This document shows positions 34,912-38,571 of a stretch of DNA of 38,571 nt, one piece after another. The stretch comes from an uncultured Bacteroidia bacterium (GTDB taxonomy: Bacteria > Bacteroidota > Bacteroidia > J057 > CALLMJ01), in assembly GCA_938005475.1 (NCBI GenBank), contig CALLNY010000099.1, positions 1-38,571 of the forward strand, given 5' to 3'. A program made the translations under genes and the position numbers. Within the stretch, counting starts at the first letter, position 1, and every line of letters begins with the position of its first letter. A model generated the notes under the pieces. That model made no database searches, was not told the DNA's origin, and worked only from the letters and a program-made list of their open reading frames with translations.

Positions 34912-35895
34912 ATGACAAAAATGTGGAAATATATTCTAATGCTTCTCTCATGGAATAGTATTTACGGACAATTTGCTCCTCCTGTAGGACAGCCCGGTAG
35001 TACGGCTATACATAAAGACAGTAGCATTATTGTAGGGTGGGCAAAGACCTGCCAGATACAAAGGGGATATATAGACATAAAAAATCCCACTCAAGGGAGT
35101 GCTAGCGTAGGACAAGAAAGTTTTGCTCTAGGGATTGCCGATAATTCCGTAGTTAGCCTTGGCGATAGTGGTGTTGCCATTCTTACTTTTGATTACCCTA
35201 TCTTCAATGGAGCAGGTCCCGATTTTGCTGTATTTGAAAATAGCTTTAACGGCACATTTTTAGAACTCGCTTTCGTAGAAGTCTCTTCGGATGGTACTCA
35301 TTATGTACGCTTCCCCGCTATCTCCTTAACTGACACCGCTACCCAAGTTGGTACCTTCGGTTCTCTGGACGCCACCAAAATTCATAACCTCGCAGGAAAA
35401 TACGCCGTTTACTATGGAACGCCCTTTGACCTAGAAGACTTAAAAGATAGTACACAAATAGACCTTCAAAATATTACGCACATCAAAATCATTGACGTTA
35501 TAGGCTGTATGGACCCTAACTATCGAACTTACGACTCCCAAGGTCATCCTGTCAATGACCCATATCCCACCCCTTTTGCTAGCGCTGGTTTTGATTTAGA
35601 TGCTATTGGTGTAATCCATTGGAACACCTCTACTTCAAAAGAAAAAAACACTCCCCCCCTACAAATTTATCCTACTTTTTGGGATAATTCAGTTCCCCGA
35701 AAATTACACGTTATTTCTCATGAAATTCCTTTAAATTTACAAATACTTACCCTTCAAGGTAATGTAGTCATTGAATTAAAACCTCATAATAACCATTCTA
35801 TCATAGACTTAACTCCTCTTTCCTCAGGAATTTTTTTTGTAAATGTAAGGTTAGCAGAAGGTTATTACAGCCAAAAAATCTTTATTCAAGATTAA
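34912..35895 (+). CDS. Secreted cell-surface protein with T9SS sorting tail
   Basis: About 327 aa from ATG 34912 ([20 protein letters not shown], a signal peptide). A frame start at 34885 would overlap thiS and spoil the signal. The central domain has [40 protein letters not shown]...[17 protein letters not shown]; this '[11 protein letters not shown] ... [10 protein letters not shown]' pattern marks a jelly-roll-like surface-protein family of Bacteroidota, whose role is unknown to me. [13 protein letters not shown] segment closes the domain. The last 80 residues ([10 protein letters not shown] ... [11 protein letters not shown] ... [11 protein letters not shown] ... QKIFIQD) form a T9SS type A sorting domain. 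The 3' end overlaps the convergent rsmA by 14 nt. Confidence 0.85.
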   Translation: MTKMWKYILMLLSWNSIYGQFAPPVGQPGSTAIHKDSSIIVGWAKTCQIQRGYIDIKNPTQGSASVGQESFALGIADNSVVSLGDSGVAILTFDYPIFNGAGPDFAVFENSFNGTFLELAFVEVSSDGTHYVRFPAISLTDTATQVGTFGSLDATKIHNLAGKYAVYYGTPFDLEDLKDSTQIDLQNITHIKIIDVIGCMDPNYRTYDSQGHPVNDPYPTPFASAGFDLDAIGVIHWNTSTSKEKNTPPLQIYPTFWDNSVPRKLHVISHEIPLNLQILTLQGNVVIELKPHNNHSIIDLTPLSSGIFFVNVRLAEGYYSQKIFIQD

Positions 35896-36629
35896 GTTTC
35901 CAATTAGAAAGTTCTATAAAATCTTGAATAGTAAGCTGTTCAGGCCTTAAATTTTTGAATTTCTCAGGCAAAATCGGAATAAGATTTTTTAAACTATTGC
36001 TTAACATTTTCCTACGTTGTTGGAAAGAAGTTTTAACAACTTGAAATAAGGTTTCTTTATGGAAGTTAGATATTTGTTTTTTTGATTGCAAGGTTATAAC
36101 GGTAGAATCTACTTTGGGCTGAGGAAAAAAACGCCCGTTTTAACATGAAAAGCAATTTTACACTCATAAAATAAACCTAAAAAAACCGATAAAATACCAT
36201 AAGCTTTTGAGCCTGGGAGGGCTGTAATTCGCTCCGCAACTTCTTTTTGTATCATTACCACTGCAAAATCAATTTTTTCGTGATTTTCAATAATATGAAA
36301 AAAAATCGGAGACGAAATATTGTAAGGTAAATTTCCGATAAAAAATATTTTTTTTCCGGAAAATTGTAAGATAAAATATCTTGGTGCAAAATGGTTAAAT
36401 GATGATGATGGAAACGAGTTTGTAAATATTGAATAGATTCAGGGTCTAAATCTAGGGCAATGATAGGATTAGGTCTTTTTATTAGGTATTGAGTAAGTAT
36501 TCCTTTGCCCGGACCCACCTCAACAATAAGAGCTTGTTCGTCATCAGTGGGTAAAAGTTGAACTATCTTTTGTGCAATAGCAGGTTGTATTAAAAAATGT
36601 TGACCAAGATGTTTTTTAGGTTTTAGCAT
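35882..36629 (-). pseudogene. rsmA: rsmA (16S rRNA dimethyladenosine transferase) with two frameshifts
   Basis: RsmA (KsgA) dimethylates two adjacent adenines in helix 45 of 16S rRNA. The N-terminus from ATG 36629 is intact (PKKHLGQHFL, SAM motif EVGPGKGILTQ, ALDLDP), then the frame breaks after NFPEKK. Adding one base to the eight-T run at 36348-36355 restores IFFIGNLPYNISSPIFFHII, including the catalytic NLPY, and the frame continues through KEVAERI and KAYGILSVF to GVFF. There a second break occurs at the seven-A run 36125-36131; one more base restores PQPKVDST and the C-terminal domain to the stop at 35882. The corrected length is about 249 aa, near normal. Both faults are one base short in homopolymers, so sequencing or assembly error is as likely as real inactivation. 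Confidence 0.88.
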
Positions 36630-36642
36630 AAAAATTTGTTAA

Positions 36643-36672
36643 CAAAAATAATCAAAATTCTACACAAACAAA
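36643..36672 (-). promoter_or_regulatory. Promoter for rsmA
   Basis: On the minus strand TTTG (36672-36669), an 18-nt spacer and TATTTTTG (36650-36643), a near-perfect Bacteroidota promoter, ending 13 nt before the rsmA ATG at 36629. Confidence 0.6.
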
Positions 36673-36809
36673 TGAAAATTCTATTTTAATAAGAAAAATT
36701 CTCTAAACGAATTTATATCAAAAAAAAGTATTAAATCATACTACAAAATAATATTTTGATTATTGTTGAGAAAAAATCATAAGAAAATAAAAAAAATTTT
36801 TTAATTTGT

Positions 36810-36841
36810 GATTATGAATTTCATAATCTTTTATAGATTTG
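36810..36841 (+). promoter_or_regulatory. SusC-gene promoter with a 19-bp palindrome
   Basis: TAGATTTG (36834-36841) matches TAnnTTTG. Just upstream is a near-perfect palindrome, gattatgaa-t-ttcataatc (36810-36828, 9-bp arms, one central base), lying between a TTTG at 36805-36808 and the -7 box. The TTTG-to-box spacing is 25 nt, longer than the usual 19, so expression may depend on a protein bound at the palindrome. The start codon is 33 nt downstream. Confidence 0.55.
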
Positions 36842-36874
36842 TAGCAATAATCATACAACTAAAAAACTAATATT

Positions 36875-38571
36875 ATGAAAAGATTAACATGGGTAGTCCT
36901 TTTATTACTATCGGGGAGTTTGGCTTATGCTCAGCCTGATATTCGTAAGAAAGGAACTAAAGACAAAGCAAAAGAAGAAACTACAACTACCGAAAAAACC
37001 GTACAAATGGATTTGTTAAGAGGGAAAGTTGTAGATGATAAAAATGAGCCAGTAGCGGGAGCCACGGTAGCCGTGATAGATAAAATGTCTGGTGGGGTGA
37101 TTACGGGGGCTTACACGGATGATAAAGGAGAATTTAATGTTGCAGTCGATTTATCCAAAGGGAAGTATGCTTTAAAAGTTACTTACGTGGGGTATCGTGC
37201 CGCTATGTTAGACATTGAAGGAGCAGGAAGAAGTTATGATTTTGTGCTTGTTTCTGATGTAGTGGGAATTGAAGAAGTGGTGATAACCGCTTTAAATATG
37301 CAAGAAAAGAAAGCGAGTTTAGGTTTTTCTGTTCAAGAATTGAAAGGAAGGGATTTAGTGCAATCGGGGGAGAATAATGTAGTACAAAGTTTAGCAGTAA
37401 AAGCGGCGGGTGTACAAATTATTCAATCGACTGGGGTTCCGGGGGCCTCTTCCAAAATTCTAATTCGTGGAAATGCGTCTATCACAGGTGAAAATCAACC
37501 ACTCTTCATTATTGATGGTGTCCCTATGGATAACTCTACGAATACCTCCGGAAATCCTTTGGATGGTTCTAATAATCTTTTGAAATCTACGCCGCAGTCT
37601 AATCGTGCAATAGACCTTAATCCCGATGACATTGAAAGTATCACTATTTTGAAGGGTCCAGCCGCCTCAGCTTTATATGGCACTCGTGCAGGCTATGGAG
37701 CCATTGTCATTACGACTAAAAAAGGTGCTAAAAGCAATGGACTGAATATTGAAGTAAGTAATTCTACCGAGTTTAGTACTCCTAACCGTTTAGACCCTAT
37801 CCAAAAAAAATACTCTCAAGGTGTGAATGGCAAATTTATACCACCAACCTCGATTGATGGTAACCCCAATATGCGTTTCTCTTACGGCGCTTCTTTTGAT
37901 ACCCTAGAAGGAAGAAGACTTGTTCCCGTTTTTGATAATTTCGGAAATATCGTTGACTCTACAAACGTTAGAGTTGTGGATAACCAAGAAAAATTCTTCC
38001 AAACCGGGGTAAGTAATACCACTACTTTCGCTTTAAGTGGCGGTAATGAAATTTCTTCTTATAGAATTTCTTCTTCTCATTTAGAACAAAGTGGTATTGT
38101 ACCTAATTCCGCTTTTCATCGCTCTACCTTACGTTTTTCAGGACAAACCAATCTACTTAATAAAATTACTGCTTTTTCTACTATCAATTACACCAATTCA
38201 GGCGGTAGAAGAGTACAACATGGCTCTAACTTATCTGGGGTTATGCTAGCATTATTAAGAACTCCTGCGAATTTTGATAATTCCGAAGGTTATGAAGTCA
38301 ATGGTATACCACGAAAATATGCCCGAAGTTATGATAATCCCTTCTGGTCTGTTTACAAAAATCCTTTTACGGATAACGTAAACCGTATCATCGGAAGTAC
38401 TGCTTTCTCTATTGACTTAATAAACTGGTTAAATGTTACTTACCGAATAGGTTCGGATTTTTATACTGATAGAAGAAAGCAAGTTTATCACCCTTTATCT
38501 CGTGAATATTTCGGCGCTGGAGGAATGATTTACGAAGAGATGATTAACTTCCAAGAAATTTATAGTGATTT
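36875..38571 (+). CDS. SusC/RagA-family TonB-linked outer-membrane receptor, N-terminal part (cut by window edge)
   Basis: From ATG 36875 the frame is open to the window end (565 codons). Signal peptide MKRLTWVVLLLLSGSLAYAQ, then a charged, Lys/Thr-rich linker of about 30 residues, then a CarboxypepD_reg-like domain (LRGKVVDDKNEPVAGATVAV ... GEFNVAVDL ... YVGYR). Next is a TonB-box-like VVGIEEVVITAL and the plug domain (SLAVKAAGVQIIQS, ILIRGNASITGENQPLFIIDGVPMDN, DDIESITILKGPAASALYGTRAGYGAIVITTKKG). Beta-barrel strands follow. SusC receptors import oligosaccharides, peptides or other large nutrients, with a SusD lipoprotein usually encoded just downstream, outside this window. The substrate cannot be inferred. 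Confidence 0.95.
   Translation, partial: MKRLTWVVLLLLSGSLAYAQPDIRKKGTKDKAKEETTTTEKTVQMDLLRGKVVDDKNEPVAGATVAVIDKMSGGVITGAYTDDKGEFNVAVDLSKGKYALKVTYVGYRAAMLDIEGAGRSYDFVLVSDVVGIEEVVITALNMQEKKASLGFSVQELKGRDLVQSGENNVVQSLAVKAAGVQIIQSTGVPGASSKILIRGNASITGENQPLFIIDGVPMDNSTNTSGNPLDGSNNLLKSTPQSNRAIDLNPDDIESITILKGPAASALYGTRAGYGAIVITTKKGAKSNGLNIEVSNSTEFSTPNRLDPIQKKYSQGVNGKFIPPTSIDGNPNMRFSYGASFDTLEGRRLVPVFDNFGNIVDSTNVRVVDNQEKFFQTGVSNTTTFALSGGNEISSYRISSSHLEQSGIVPNSAFHRSTLRFSGQTNLLNKITAFSTINYTNSGGRRVQHGSNLSGVMLALLRTPANFDNSEGYEVNGIPRKYARSYDNPFWSVYKNPFTDNVNRIIGSTAFSIDLINWLNVTYRIGSDFYTDRRKQVYHPLSREYFGAGGMIYEEMINFQEIYSD

Overview
The window is an AT-rich chromosomal segment from a Bacteroidota bacterium, probably of the Cytophagales/Flavobacteriia/Sphingobacteriia kind; I cannot name a genus. 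The evidence is a SusC/RagA-type TonB-linked receptor, two proteins with type IX secretion (T9SS) C-terminal sorting tails, a DUF5686/CarboxypepD_reg outer-membrane protein, weak Shine-Dalgarno sequences, and repeated copies of the Bacteroidota promoter -7 box TAnnTTTG just ahead of start codons.

Layout. 1-607 (-): start of a secreted ELW/DGT-repeat protein that runs off the left edge. 747-1927 (+): a two-gene accessory island, a 111-aa unknown protein overlapping by 4 nt a radical-SAM protein that I identify as a prokaryotic viperin (pVip), an antiviral ddhNTP synthase. 1991-10954 (-): a DUF5686 outer-membrane protein, a beta-barrel-like protein coupled to a CPBP membrane protein, trxB-yggS, and tyrS / FAD oxidoreductase / gmd. 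11208-14491 (+): a TPR protein and a PhoD-like T9SS-exported phosphatase, each followed by a clear terminator. 14566-15576 (-): a patatin-like lipase. 15727-20859 (+): an all-helical unknown, pepA, pdxA and an M20 amidohydrolase in a tight run. 21057-23600 (+): gyrB and ppa. 23771-25297 (-): guaA. 25388-27344 (+): an unusual sigma factor with a duplicated region 2, a small anti-sigma-like membrane protein and a WG-like repeat protein. 27521-28531 (+): a fused MsrB-MsrA, convergent with a NuoG-like subunit (28546-30252, -). 30559-35895 (+): an operon with a SurA-like lipoprotein, lptB, a GH3-family adenylase, a K+ channel with RCK domains, thiS and a T9SS-tailed surface protein. 35882-36629 (-): rsmA carrying two single-base homopolymer frameshifts. 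36875-38571 (+): a SusC-family receptor cut by the right edge.

Most of the window is housekeeping and envelope genes. The accessory system is the viperin locus. Its upstream overlapping gene is a candidate new partner. The viperin itself has an odd SAM-binding motif (GREP instead of GGEP) and an abbreviated C-terminus, so it is either a divergent active enzyme or one starting to decay. A second general observation is that several promoters sit so close to the start codon (4 nt in three cases) that the mRNAs should be leaderless or nearly so.
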